14,451 nucleotides of DNA from positions 1 to 14,451 of the forward strand of contig DJVZ01000009.1 in the NCBI GenBank assembly GCA_002441395.1. The letters are read 5' to 3'. Of the stretch, positions 1 to 8,570 are shown in pieces (position 1 is the stretch's first letter; the number at the start of each line of letters is the position of its first letter). The stretch comes from Spirochaetaceae bacterium UBA6243. Lineage in GTDB: Bacteria; Spirochaetota; Spirochaetia; Treponematales; Rectinemataceae. The position numbers were made by a program, and so were the translations under genes. Below the pieces are notes generated by a model. The model did no database searches, was not told the origin of the DNA, and was given only the letters and a program-made list of their open reading frames with translations.

Positions 1-830
1 GGCTTTATCCACTAACTTATGCTGTTTCCAAACAAATGCTTCCGGTCTATGACAAACCGATGATTTATTACCCTTTATCGGCCCTTATGCTGGCGAATGT
101 TCAGGAGGTCCTGATAATATCGACTCCGAGGGATGTCCCCGCCTTCAGGCAACTGCTAGGATCGGGGGATCGGCTTGGTATGAAGTTCCAATATGCAGTC
201 CAGACATATCCCCGTGGGCTTGCCGATGCCTTTATCATAGGGGAAGACTTTATTGGCGAAGAAAATATCGCTCTTGTTCTGGGCGACAATATCTTCTATG
301 GACAAGGCTTTGGGAAAAGCTTGGAACGAGCCGGTTCCATTGTCGAAGGTGCGGCAATATTCGGATACTATGTGAAAGACCCTAGCTCTTATGGAGTAGT
401 GGAAGTCGATAAAAATGGGAATGCTATCTCTATTGAAGAAAAACCCAAAGAGCCAAAGTCACATTATGCGGTTCCTGGAATTTACTTTTATGATAATGAA
501 GTCGTAAATATCGCAAGAGGGGTAAAGCCTTCAAGTCGTGGAGAACTAGAAATTACATCCGTAAACAATGAATATCTTGCGAGGGGCAAGCTGCATGTTG
601 AGCTACTTGGACGAGGGATGGCCTGGTTGGACGCTGGCAGCTATGATGGACTATTGGAAGCGAGCAATTTTGTGGAAGCTATCCAGAAACGCCAAGCGCT
701 TTATGTCGCATGCTTGGAAGAAATAGCATTTCGAAAAGGTTGGATCTCCAGAGAGCGGTTGCTTGAATCTGCTTCGGAGATACATACCGATTACGGTCTG
801 TATTTAAAGTACATCGCCGAATCCGATTGA
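1..830 (+). CDS. rfbA: Glucose-1-phosphate thymidylyltransferase (5'-partial)
   Basis: Makes dTDP-glucose from dTTP and glucose-1-phosphate, the first step of dTDP-L-rhamnose synthesis in the cytoplasm. The gene is cut by the window edge: the frame is already open from base 3, and the residues before the Met at 36 read LYPLTYAVSKQ, the usual family sequence directly after the missing N-terminal GGxGTR nucleotide-binding loop. So about 12-13 residues are lost and Met36 is not the start. Counting from Met36, visible family marks are LPVYDKPMIYYPL (2-14), GLADAF (61-66), VLGDN with the metal-binding Asp (81-85), EEKP (134-137), GELEITSVNNEYL (169-181) and AWLDAGSYDGLLEAS (196-210). The total would be near 290 aa, normal for RmlA. 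The stop lies 8 bases before rfbC. Identification is firm because the three partner enzymes follow. Confidence 0.96.
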   Translation, partial: LYPLTYAVSKQMLPVYDKPMIYYPLSALMLANVQEVLIISTPRDVPAFRQLLGSGDRLGMKFQYAVQTYPRGLADAFIIGEDFIGEENIALVLGDNIFYGQGFGKSLERAGSIVEGAAIFGYYVKDPSSYGVVEVDKNGNAISIEEKPKEPKSHYAVPGIYFYDNEVVNIARGVKPSSRGELEITSVNNEYLARGKLHVELLGRGMAWLDAGSYDGLLEASNFVEAIQKRQALYVACLEEIAFRKGWISRERLLESASEIHTDYGLYLKYIAESD

Positions 831-838
831 GGTGAAAT

Positions 839-1390
839 ATGGCTTTTAAGTTTAATGAGACTCCAATAAGGGGGTTGATGGTTGTTGAACCTCGAGCATT
901 CACAGATGACCGCGGTTTTTTCATGGAATCGTACAAGGCAAGTGATTTCATTTCAGCTGGAATTACTGCACAATTCGTGCAAGACAACCATTCAAGATCC
1001 TGTTATGGTACATTGCGGGGACTTCATTTTCAGAAAGCTCCTCATGCCCAAGGGAAACTGGTTCGAGTCACGCAAGGGAAAGCGTGGGATGTCGCCGTGG
1101 ATTTGCGGGCAGAATCTTCTACATTCGGCAAATGGCATGCTGTTGAACTGTCTGCAGAGAACAAATTGCTGTTCTGGATACCGGAAGGCTTTGCTCACGG
1201 CTTTGTTGCGCTCGAAAACGGTACCGAACTACAGTACAAATGCACGAGCGAATACGCACCGGAAAGCGATTTGGGCATCATCTGGAACGATCCGGAGCTT
1301 GCGGTGGAATGGCCGATTAAAGACGTCATCCTATCGGAAAAGGATATGAAGCTACAGAGTTTTGCAGCCTACAAGAGGACGATACAGTGA
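839..1390 (+). CDS. rfbC: dTDP-4-dehydrorhamnose 3,5-epimerase
   Basis: Epimerises dTDP-4-keto-6-deoxyglucose at C3 and C5, the third step towards dTDP-L-rhamnose. The 183-aa product has the full cupin-type RmlC length. Key parts visible: FTDDRGFFMESY (21-32), the catalytic His63 in TLRGLHFQ, PEGFAHGF (115-122), Tyr133 in LQYKC, WNDPELAVEWP (149-159), and Asp169 in LSEKD, which matches the Asp that pairs with the catalytic His in this family. The ATG has a ribosome binding site GAGGTG at 829-834 that overlaps the rfbA stop. The stop TGA (1388-1390) overlaps the GTG start of rfbD, so translation is probably coupled. Confidence 0.97.
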   Translation: MAFKFNETPIRGLMVVEPRAFTDDRGFFMESYKASDFISAGITAQFVQDNHSRSCYGTLRGLHFQKAPHAQGKLVRVTQGKAWDVAVDLRAESSTFGKWHAVELSAENKLLFWIPEGFAHGFVALENGTELQYKCTSEYAPESDLGIIWNDPELAVEWPIKDVILSEKDMKLQSFAAYKRTIQ

Positions 1391-2271
1391 TTTGGATAGT
1401 TGGCAATAAAGGAATGCTTGGTTCCGAGTTGAGTCAAATACTGGAGAACCGGGGCATTGAATGTGTGGGTACAGACAAGGATGTCGATATTCTCGATCCG
1501 ATGGCCCTTGTAGCTTTTGCAGCAAATAAAGACATCTCGTTGATCGTCAATTGTGCTGCCTATACGGCGGTGGACAAAGCAGAAAATGAAGAATCACTCG
1601 CCCTCAGACTAAATGCGGAAGGACCGGCAAACCTCGCAGCCTTGGCAGTAAAAAGACATGCTGGCTTTATTCATATATCAACAGATTATGTCTTTGACGG
1701 AGAAGGCTCTGTCCCATATAAAGAAAACGATCCAGTTGCGCCGCTTGGTGCCTATGGACGGACTAAAGCGGAAGGGGAAAAGCGGATTCAGGCAATTGAT
1801 CCTGATGCAATCATAATCCGGACTGCCTGGCTCTATGGGCAATACGGCAAGAATTTTGTTTCTACGATGCTTGGTTTGATGAATGGAAAAAGCGAGTTAA
1901 GTGTAGTGGCCGATCAATATGGTAGCCCAACATGGGCGCATGATCTTGCCGAGGCAATTTGTGCAATAGCAGACCGCACGGCGCCCACAGCTGGCATTTA
2001 TCATTTTACCGGGGAGGGAACAACGACGTGGTATGAGTTTGCGTGTGAAATACAGCGGCTCGGCCTTGAATTTGGCGTACTGACAACTCCCTGCAAAGTG
2101 AAGGCGATCACGACAGACCTGTATCCAACAAAAGCAAAGAGACCTGCTTATTCTGTGCTTGCCAAGGACAAGATAAAAGAAGCATTCGGTATTTATCCCC
2201 CTGAATGGCGGGACAGTCTACGAAAGTACTTTGAAAGCATCTATCAAGTGAAAACGGGAGGTGAAGGATGA
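1387..2271 (+). CDS. rfbD: dTDP-4-dehydrorhamnose reductase
   Basis: Last step of dTDP-L-rhamnose synthesis: NAD(P)H-dependent reduction of dTDP-4-keto-L-rhamnose. The 294-aa product is a short-chain dehydrogenase of RmlD type. Seen: a GNKGMLG dinucleotide loop (6-12), NCAAYTAVDKAE (55-66), STDYVFDG (98-105), the catalytic Tyr123-x3-Lys127 in AYGRTKAEGE, and RPAYSVL (252-258) near the C-terminus. The start is GTG in a GTGA overlap with the rfbC stop, with AGAGG at 1374-1378 as ribosome binding site. The end overlaps the rfbB ATG by 4 bases (ATGA). The position between rfbC and rfbB supports the call. Confidence 0.97.
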   Translation: MIWIVGNKGMLGSELSQILENRGIECVGTDKDVDILDPMALVAFAANKDISLIVNCAAYTAVDKAENEESLALRLNAEGPANLAALAVKRHAGFIHISTDYVFDGEGSVPYKENDPVAPLGAYGRTKAEGEKRIQAIDPDAIIIRTAWLYGQYGKNFVSTMLGLMNGKSELSVVADQYGSPTWAHDLAEAICAIADRTAPTAGIYHFTGEGTTTWYEFACEIQRLGLEFGVLTTPCKVKAITTDLYPTKAKRPAYSVLAKDKIKEAFGIYPPEWRDSLRKYFESIYQVKTGGEG

Positions 2272-3356
2272 GGCTGCTCTCGTCGATTTTGGTGACAGGC
2301 GGGTATGGTTTTATTGGCTCGAATTTTATCCGTTATTTTTTTGACCAACCTGATCTTTCAAGCAAAATAGTAAATCTTGATGCGCTCACATATGCGGGCA
2401 ATCCTGAGAACCTGAAAGATATTGCTTCCCAATATCCCGACCGCTATTTTTTTGAAAAAGGGGATATCCGTGACAGAAAGTTGGTAGAAAGTACTTTTAG
2501 AAAGTATTCCATTGACACGGTCGTGCATTTTGCCGCGGAAAGCCATGTAGATCGATCCATTTCCGGGCCTGAAGCCTTTATAAGTACCAATGTTTTAGGC
2601 ACTTTTACGCTTCTCGATGTTGCGCGCACTTTCTGGAAAGAGAAATTCGGAGATGCCTGGGAGTCAAAGGTCCTTTTCCACCATGTAAGCACGGATGAAG
2701 TATATGGCTCTCTTGGTGATACAGGATATTTTCGGGAAGATACAGCTTATGATCCTCATTCCCCCTACTCAGCCAGCAAGGCGGCAAGCGATCATCTCGC
2801 CATGGCCTATCATTATACCTATGGAATGCCAATCACGCTTTCTAATTGCTCGAACAACTATGGTCCCTATCAATTTCCGGAAAAACTCATACCTCTGATG
2901 ATCCTTAACATGTTGGAAGGCAGGCCTCTTCCTGTGTATGGCGATGGGAAAAACATAAGGGATTGGCTCTATGTTGAAGATCATAACGCTGCTTTGTGGC
3001 TTATATTACAGAAAGGGAAATCTGGAGAAAAGTACAATATCGGCGGAGAAAATGAGTGGGAAAACATACATCTAGTACAGCGTCTTATTGATCTGGTCAC
3101 AGAGGAAAGCGGAATAAGGCAACGAGATATTGATAATCTGATTGTCTATGTGCAGGATAGACCAGGGCATGACAGGCGCTACGCTATTGATTGTTCGAAA
3201 ATAAAGACTGAGCTTGGATGGAAACAGCAATCAACATTCGATGAAGGCTTGAGAAAAACAGTACGCTGGTACCTTACCAACAAAGAGTGGTGCGACAGAG
3301 TGAGATCGGGCGAATATCAGAGATGGATTGAAGAGAATTATAGGAAGCGGGTATAG
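2268..3356 (+). CDS. rfbB: dTDP-glucose 4,6-dehydratase
   Basis: Second step of the pathway: NAD-dependent conversion of dTDP-glucose into dTDP-4-keto-6-deoxyglucose. The 362-aa product is an extended short-chain dehydrogenase. Seen: TGGYGFIGSNF (10-20) for NAD, AAESHVDRS (89-97), STDEVYG (141-147) with the catalytic Asp143/Glu144 pair, Tyr167-x3-Lys171 in SPYSASKAASD, NNYGPYQFPEKLIPL (196-210) and RDWLYVEDH. The start is ATG in a 4-base ATGA overlap with rfbD, with the strong site GGGAGGTGA at 2256-2264. About five residues precede the usual start of the Rossmann strand. The gene closes the rfbACDB set; the order A-C-D-B differs from the B-D-A-C order of enteric rfb clusters. Confidence 0.97.
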   Translation: MRLLSSILVTGGYGFIGSNFIRYFFDQPDLSSKIVNLDALTYAGNPENLKDIASQYPDRYFFEKGDIRDRKLVESTFRKYSIDTVVHFAAESHVDRSISGPEAFISTNVLGTFTLLDVARTFWKEKFGDAWESKVLFHHVSTDEVYGSLGDTGYFREDTAYDPHSPYSASKAASDHLAMAYHYTYGMPITLSNCSNNYGPYQFPEKLIPLMILNMLEGRPLPVYGDGKNIRDWLYVEDHNAALWLILQKGKSGEKYNIGGENEWENIHLVQRLIDLVTEESGIRQRDIDNLIVYVQDRPGHDRRYAIDCSKIKTELGWKQQSTFDEGLRKTVRWYLTNKEWCDRVRSGEYQRWIEENYRKRV

Positions 3357-3395
3357 TTCTACTATTAAGTGGCTTTTATTAAATCAGATAATCGA

Positions 3396-5591
3396 ATGCG
3401 TCTGAAAAGGATTTTTGCAGTCTTTGTAAAGACTCCCTTCAAATTTATTCCGCTGGCCGCTGTGGCCCTTAATGCAGGAGAGAATAAATTATTCTTTGCT
3501 CCCTTTCGCTGGAAAATCCTGCAGCTCCTCGAAAGGGAAGGGAAAGTTGGGCGCAAACATGGTTGCCGCCCATCGGTGTATCGATACTGGCAAAAGCGAT
3601 ATCAAATAGAAAATCAGCATGCAGTAGCAGAATCACTTGAATACTTGAACAAAACAACTGCAAGCCCCTCCTTTGCCTATATAGTCGAACCGGAAGCCAA
3701 TTTTTTTGCTACCTGTTCTACTATCAATTCTTTACGGCATCAGTCCTATAAAAACATTGAGATTATAATCCGCAATAATGCCACTAGGCCTCTTCGAAGC
3801 AGATTATTACAAAACGTGGCAGGCAATATGGCTCATATTGTCGGGAAAAATGAAAATATAAAAGCCTATCTCGACAAAGCTTCGTTTGTGCTCGACATTT
3901 CTCCAGGAGACAAATTAAGTCAGCAAGCTTTACTTGAGATAGGTCTTTATATGGAGAGAAGTGATAGAAGTTGGGATATTGCATATTTTGATGAAGATGT
4001 ACAGAGCTCATTTGGCAGATGCCGGTTCCCGTTTTTCAAACCTGATTACTCACCATTGTATAATTCAAAAGTTAATTATATATCCGGCGCCTGTGTCTAC
4101 AAAGCAGGCTTATTCCCTCCTTGGAAAGATAAATGTTTAAAAGATGATATTTGCCTACAGATACCAGAAAGCCTTCGGCGCGAGAAAATTCTTCATATTC
4201 CTGAAGTACTTCTGCACAAGCGCGAGCCCAGAGCAATTTCATCTATGGGCAAGAAGGATTATCAATATCTGATCATAAATCAAGCTGACTCAGCAAAGGA
4301 TAATGCACTGGTTAGTATTATAATTCCTATAAAAGACAATGTTTCTTATCTTAACCAATGTATTAGCAGCATTTTGGATAAATCACAGTCAGATCAAGTT
4401 CAGATTATTGTTGTCAATAACAAATCTGAAAAGCAAGAAACTTTAGACTATCTAAAAAAGTTATCTGAGAATGATAGATTTAGGATACTTGAATATCCAT
4501 ATGACTTTAATTATTCAGCAATTAATAATTTTGCAGCTCGTGAGGCAGAAGGGCAATATCTTGTGTTTTTAAATAATGATACTACAATAATTTCAGCAGA
4601 ATGGCTCAAGCATATGAAATACTGGCTGAGCAAACCTTTGATAGGATGTGTAGGAGTTAAGCTTTTGTATTCTGACCAGACAATTCAGCATGTGGGGATA
4701 ATAGTCGGAGCATCAATGGGCGCATGCCATTATAATGTTGGCGATTTACAAGAGGATTATGGATATTTTGGAATAAACACGTTTCCGAGGGAGGTTTCCG
4801 CTGTCACTGCAGCCTGTATGGGAGTCAGAAAAGATAATTTTGTGAATGTAGGTGGTTTTGATGAGAAAATTCCTGTAGCATTTAACGACATAGAATTATG
4901 CTTGAGGATGATGAATGCTGGCTATGTAAATATACTAGATCCCAGAATACAATTATTTCACTATGAGTCCAGAACTCGTGGGCGTGATGATGATATCTTC
5001 AAGCTCACAAGAGATCGCAAAGAAAGAAATTGCCTCGTCAAAAATTCAATGACTGATATAAGGTTTGATGCCTATTATAACCCTAACTTAAGCTTGAACA
5101 ACACGTATTGCCTTTCGTTTCCTCCCAGAACGGTTTCGATGATTAAATCCTACGAAATGAAGCTTAAGCGATTGGTTGTATTGGTTGGAAGTATCCAGCG
5201 ATATGGCTCTGCCCTCGAAGCAATAATGAAGGAACACGAACGACTTTTAAAGGGACAGGGTTATTCTATTATTTGGGGTGTTGACATAAAATGCAATGTT
5301 ACGACAAAGGGAGATACTCCTTTTCATCTTGTGAAAAATGAATGGGATGCAATGGATATGATCAGAAAAATGTCCACTGCTTATGTTATTGTATATTCCG
5401 AACCTTACCAAAAGATTGCATGGATGATGCCTCGTGAAATAAAAGTATTTTACTTCCATGGAAAGACTGGGTGGACAGAACAAAAGGGAACCACGATGGA
5501 GTTGAGCGTTTTAGATCGTGAAGCTGCTGAAACATATGCTTATCCAATCGTCTCTATTGAAGAATTCTTTGCACACACAAGGAGCTGTTAG
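3396..5591 (+). CDS. Tandem GT2 glycosyltransferase with C-terminal GT-B-like half
   Basis: Cytoplasmic sugar transferase, probably adding rhamnose or another sugar during repeat-unit assembly. Numbering is from the ATG at 3396 (731 aa). Three parts are visible. Residues about 92-281 look like a degenerate GT2 domain: the usual LDHDD metal site reads DISPGD (167-172), while FDED (198-201) and FFKPDYSP remain. Residues about 306-531 form an intact GT2 domain: SIIIPIKDN, the DxD-like LNNDTTI (392-398), GGFDEKIPVAFNDIELC (ending 502) and HYES (522-525). Residues about 588-731 resemble the N-terminal half of a GT-B enzyme (RYGSALEAI, YFHGKTGW) without its donor-binding half. The start is uncertain: GTG at 3369 is also in frame, and neither has a clear ribosome binding site; MRLKRIF at 3396 looks more like family N-termini. 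The middle of the gene is AT-rich (27% GC at 4321-4380). The sugar specificity cannot be read from sequence. Confidence 0.88.
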   Translation: MRLKRIFAVFVKTPFKFIPLAAVALNAGENKLFFAPFRWKILQLLEREGKVGRKHGCRPSVYRYWQKRYQIENQHAVAESLEYLNKTTASPSFAYIVEPEANFFATCSTINSLRHQSYKNIEIIIRNNATRPLRSRLLQNVAGNMAHIVGKNENIKAYLDKASFVLDISPGDKLSQQALLEIGLYMERSDRSWDIAYFDEDVQSSFGRCRFPFFKPDYSPLYNSKVNYISGACVYKAGLFPPWKDKCLKDDICLQIPESLRREKILHIPEVLLHKREPRAISSMGKKDYQYLIINQADSAKDNALVSIIIPIKDNVSYLNQCISSILDKSQSDQVQIIVVNNKSEKQETLDYLKKLSENDRFRILEYPYDFNYSAINNFAAREAEGQYLVFLNNDTTIISAEWLKHMKYWLSKPLIGCVGVKLLYSDQTIQHVGIIVGASMGACHYNVGDLQEDYGYFGINTFPREVSAVTAACMGVRKDNFVNVGGFDEKIPVAFNDIELCLRMMNAGYVNILDPRIQLFHYESRTRGRDDDIFKLTRDRKERNCLVKNSMTDIRFDAYYNPNLSLNNTYCLSFPPRTVSMIKSYEMKLKRLVVLVGSIQRYGSALEAIMKEHERLLKGQGYSIIWGVDIKCNVTTKGDTPFHLVKNEWDAMDMIRKMSTAYVIVYSEPYQKIAWMMPREIKVFYFHGKTGWTEQKGTTMELSVLDREAAETYAYPIVSIEEFFAHTRSC

Positions 5592-5593
5592 CC

Positions 5594-6601
5594 GTGATGG
5601 AAAAACTGCTCTTTGTAGGTCTCCCTGAACATAAGAGGACTGCTTCGTTTGAATTTTTTACGCAACTTCTTGAAAATACTTACCAAATAGAGTACACAAA
5701 AATTACAATTGACAAAAATTGGACAAATACCACCTATGCTTATAACAGAATTATTTTTTGGCAAAGGCTACCACCACCGGAACATTTGAGAGCTGTTTCG
5801 CCAACCAGCGTCGTCTATGTCCCCATGTACGACGAAGCTAGAAACTACAACCGACAGGTTATCAGAACTTGGGCGCCATTCAAAATAATATCTTTCTGCC
5901 GCTCCATACACGAAGATCTAACCGCGTGGGGATTTAATAGCAAGTATGTCCAATATTTTCCAAAGCCTATGGTGGAGGCTCCGCTGCCTTTGGCTGCGCA
6001 TAAGGCTTTTTTCTGGAAAAGAGAGGGCTCCTATATCAACGAAGCGATTCCGGATGCCATGATCCCCTTGCTGCTTCACGATTCGGGAATGAAATTGCAT
6101 TATCATTCTGAAACAAAGCCGGTCTGTGAAAAGGAATTCGAAGATATGGTTGCTTCCCGCTCGTCGTGGCTGAGGAGCAAAGAGGAAATGATATCGTTGT
6201 TGCGGGAGTGTTCACTTTACATTGCGCCAAGGGAAAGCGAAGGGATAGGTATGTCCTTCCTGGATGCCATGGCAAACGGCCTTGCGGTTGCGGGGGCGGA
6301 TAACCCCACGATGAATGAATACATCTCCGATGGCCAAAATGGATATCTGTTCGACTTAATGAAGCCTTTGCCCATTAATCTTGAAAATCTCCAGCAGGTA
6401 CGGGAGAAGAGCCTCGAATCATGCCAAGCTGGCTATGAGAAGTGGGAGAAAGAGAAGTGGTCTCTGATCGATTTTATTGAGGAACCACACCCCTCATCGC
6501 TGCTTGTACAAGTCCCACGAGGTTTTGAATACCGTTCTCTCAAACAGAAAAGCATGAGCTTCAGGGCAAAACGTCTGGTCAAAAGACTGGCGGGCAAATA
6601 A
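5594..6601 (+). CDS. GT-B fold glycosyltransferase (GT4-like)
   Basis: Probable glycosyltransferase of 335 aa. The C-terminal half carries the donor-binding signature APRESEGIGMSFLDAMANG (211-229), where the usual E-x7-E pair appears as Glu216-x7-Asp224, followed by NEYISDGQNGYLF. The N-terminal half (1-130) is divergent, with FVGLPEHKRTASFEFF near the start and YFPKP (121-125) at the domain linker. The start GTG at 5594 lies 9 bases after AAGGAG (5579-5584); the ATG at 5597 is an equally possible start one codon later. It begins 2 bases after the GT2 gene ends and stops 4 bases before the next gene, so it is in the same operon. Substrate unknown. The preceding GT2 protein ends in a GT-B N-half, so the two genes may share history. 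Confidence 0.82.
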   Translation: MMEKLLFVGLPEHKRTASFEFFTQLLENTYQIEYTKITIDKNWTNTTYAYNRIIFWQRLPPPEHLRAVSPTSVVYVPMYDEARNYNRQVIRTWAPFKIISFCRSIHEDLTAWGFNSKYVQYFPKPMVEAPLPLAAHKAFFWKREGSYINEAIPDAMIPLLLHDSGMKLHYHSETKPVCEKEFEDMVASRSSWLRSKEEMISLLRECSLYIAPRESEGIGMSFLDAMANGLAVAGADNPTMNEYISDGQNGYLFDLMKPLPINLENLQQVREKSLESCQAGYEKWEKEKWSLIDFIEEPHPSSLLVQVPRGFEYRSLKQKSMSFRAKRLVKRLAGK

Positions 6602-6605
6602 TCTA

Positions 6606-7808
6606 ATGCAGCGAAAGCATATAGTGCGGGTTTTTATCCCGGGGATTTTCGCATATATCGGAGGGGCTGAAAAATACACCGCTACCATTGTTCAGTATCT
6701 TGTGAACGCTTACAGAAACCTCGATATTGGGATTGTCTCATACCGGCATAATGGCGCCGGCAAAGCGAACGACATTGCAATTTTAAATGAAAATTATGAC
6801 CTTGCGCTCCCTCCTGCCATCAAGACGATTTTGCTCGATGATGAGGGTAAAGGTATATGGGGCAGATTTATTGCCCACCAAAGGTTAAGAAATACATCGC
6901 ATAATGTTGACCTGTACATGAATTGCTTTCACAACGTACAATTTTTCAAAGCAGCAAAGAATGTGCATATCGTCCATTTCCCGGCCCAGAGGCGGGTTTT
7001 AGGATCGCCGACGTTTGGCGGGAAGCCTCTATTAAAGCCACTGGCGGACGCTCTCGATGGGAAGTACAAAGACTGCTATGACCTTTTTATCTGCAATTCC
7101 CGTTTTTCCGAAAGCTGGCTCCAAGAATACTGGGGAATAGAGCCTGAACGCAGGGCAGTACTCTACCCTCCCGTTGCGCACGATGCAACCTGGTCTCCAG
7201 ACCTCTATGATCAAAAGAAAAATATAATTCTTCTTGTCTCGCGCTTCGACCCACGAAAGAATATGCTTGAAGCTGTAGAATATTTTGTCACAAACGAGAA
7301 TCGATTTTCGGCATGGCGCCTTGTCGTCGCGGGTTCCTGCAGTGATAACGACAAGGAATATTACAACCGTGTTGCCCTTGCATCGCGCGGGCATCGCGTG
7401 GACATACGACCCAACCTACCCAAGCCGGAGCTCGATGAATTGTACCAGGGGGCAAGTATATTCTGGCATGCTATGGGACTGGCAACCGATGAAAACAGTT
7501 GTCCCATCGAGGTGGAACATTTTGGTATTACTACCGTCGAAGCAATGTCTGCAGGCGCGGTTCCTGTGGTGATCGACAAAGGTGGCCAACGCGAGATTGT
7601 CGATGATGGTATCAACGGATTCCGCTGGCGGACCCTGGATGAACTTGGAAATGTGACGCAGAAGCTTATAGCTGACCCCGCGTTACGCCGCGCCCTGGCG
7701 GTCTCTGCCGTAGAAAAGAGCAACACCTATTCACTGGAAGCTTTCTATCATGCAATCGATGCCATTTTCATGGAGCATAGACTAATCCCAGAGGAATATC
7801 GAAAATGA
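6606..7808 (+). CDS. GT4 family glycosyltransferase
   Basis: Nucleotide-sugar-dependent retaining glycosyltransferase of 400 aa, GT-B fold. Seen: an acceptor-side loop YIGGAEKY (17-24), the donor phosphate-binding residues Arg213 and Lys218 in SRFDPRKNM, and the strong E-x7-E motif in EHFGITTVEAMSAGAVPVV (Glu304, Glu312), followed by GGQREIVDDGINGF. The stretch FWHAMGLATDE to EHFG is typical of GT4 polysaccharide mannosyl- or glucosyltransferase-like proteins, but the sugar is not determinable. The ATG follows the upstream stop by 4 bases with only a weak purine stretch, suggesting coupled translation. Its TGA overlaps the ATG of the GT25 gene (ATGA at 7805-7808). Confidence 0.92.
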   Translation: MQRKHIVRVFIPGIFAYIGGAEKYTATIVQYLVNAYRNLDIGIVSYRHNGAGKANDIAILNENYDLALPPAIKTILLDDEGKGIWGRFIAHQRLRNTSHNVDLYMNCFHNVQFFKAAKNVHIVHFPAQRRVLGSPTFGGKPLLKPLADALDGKYKDCYDLFICNSRFSESWLQEYWGIEPERRAVLYPPVAHDATWSPDLYDQKKNIILLVSRFDPRKNMLEAVEYFVTNENRFSAWRLVVAGSCSDNDKEYYNRVALASRGHRVDIRPNLPKPELDELYQGASIFWHAMGLATDENSCPIEVEHFGITTVEAMSAGAVPVVIDKGGQREIVDDGINGFRWRTLDELGNVTQKLIADPALRRALAVSAVEKSNTYSLEAFYHAIDAIFMEHRLIPEEYRK

Positions 7809-8560
7809 AGACATTCGTGATCAGCCTCTCCGGCGACGATGTGCGCCGGAGCTTTATGCGTAGGCAGCTTGACGCTCTTGGTATCGATTACGAATTCTTT
7901 GATGCAATACGTGGATCCGAACGGATTGGAGATCTTCGCTGGTATGATGACGTCTCTGTACACCATCTTGAGGGTCGTAGCCTTCGTCCTGGTGAAGTGG
8001 GCTGTGCACTCAGCCATACTGCAGCCTATGCCGAAATAGTAAAACGCAGTCTCCCTTGGGCACTCATTCTTGAAGATGATGCAGTCCTGCATCGCGATTT
8101 ACCCAATGTGCTATCGGTTATAGAAAGAGGTGCGGGCGCACAGGGGCAACTCATTTCGTTAAGCCGCTGCGATGCATATCTGCCGTGGACAAAAAAACAT
8201 CTGTTCGGGGCTTTTGCTATAGTGACCCCATGGCTTGTAAAAGAAGGATCCATAGCCCAGGCCGTTGGATATGTAATATCACTGAAAGCCGCTGAGGCTA
8301 TGGTGGAAATCAACGTGCCGGTCAAATTCCCTGCAGACAGTTGGGGGCATTATTGCGGCATAGTCGAATTCAAAGGAGTCATTCCGACACTCACGCTTGT
8401 GACGCAGAATGTAGACTTGGGCAGCACGACCCTGGAAAGCGGAAAGCGGCAAGCCTTTACTCCCTATTCAATAAAAGATCTTCTCCTGCATGGATTTACG
8501 ACATATAATTCTTTCGGCCGTTTTCTCAAGCGGTCGGCGAAGCATTTGTTCGGTTCGTGA
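7805..8560 (+). CDS. GT25 family glycosyltransferase (LPS galactosyltransferase-like)
   Basis: Likely transfers galactose or a related sugar onto the growing glycan; GT25 includes the LPS beta-1,4-galactosyltransferases of the LgtB/Lex1 type. The 251-aa product begins with the family opening KTFVISL, then RRSFMRRQLDALGIDYEFFDAI, the conserved RPGEVGCALSH (61-71) and the DxD-type metal site ALILEDDA (86-93). Further on, AVGYVISLKAAEAM matches the family region that follows the catalytic core. The start overlaps the preceding stop (ATGA), with AGAGGAA at 7790-7796 as ribosome binding site. A GC-rich 8-bp hairpin lies at codons 8-16. Specificity for galactose is a family-level inference only. 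Confidence 0.9.
   Translation: MKTFVISLSGDDVRRSFMRRQLDALGIDYEFFDAIRGSERIGDLRWYDDVSVHHLEGRSLRPGEVGCALSHTAAYAEIVKRSLPWALILEDDAVLHRDLPNVLSVIERGAGAQGQLISLSRCDAYLPWTKKHLFGAFAIVTPWLVKEGSIAQAVGYVISLKAAEAMVEINVPVKFPADSWGHYCGIVEFKGVIPTLTLVTQNVDLGSTTLESGKRQAFTPYSIKDLLLHGFTTYNSFGRFLKRSAKHLFGS
7828..7851 (+). repeat. GC-rich inverted repeat at the 5' end of the GT25 gene
   Basis: CTCCGGCG (7828-7835) pairs perfectly with CGCCGGAG (7844-7851) around an 8-base loop. It sits 23 bases after the start codon of the GT25 gene. No T-run follows, so it does not look like an intrinsic terminator. It could slow early elongation or simply reflect codon use in DDVRR. Confidence 0.6.
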
Positions 8561-8565
8561 AGGAG
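8560..8565 (+). promoter_or_regulatory. Ribosome binding site deciding the DUF6492-like start
   Basis: AAGGAG at 8560-8565, five bases before GTG at 8571. It starts on the last base of the GT25 stop codon. This makes GTG 8571 a much better start than the ATG at 8490, which would lie inside the GT25 gene and add residues without family character. Confidence 0.8.
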
Positions 8566-8570
8566 TTGTC

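Noticed and set aside
882..1349. 155-codon + strand open frame inside rfbC
   Set aside because: Out-of-frame shadow of a well-defined rfbC with all catalytic residues.
8490..8570. N-terminal extension of the DUF6492-like gene to an ATG at 8490
   Set aside because: It lies inside the GT25 gene, and AAGGAG at 8560-8565 points to GTG 8571.
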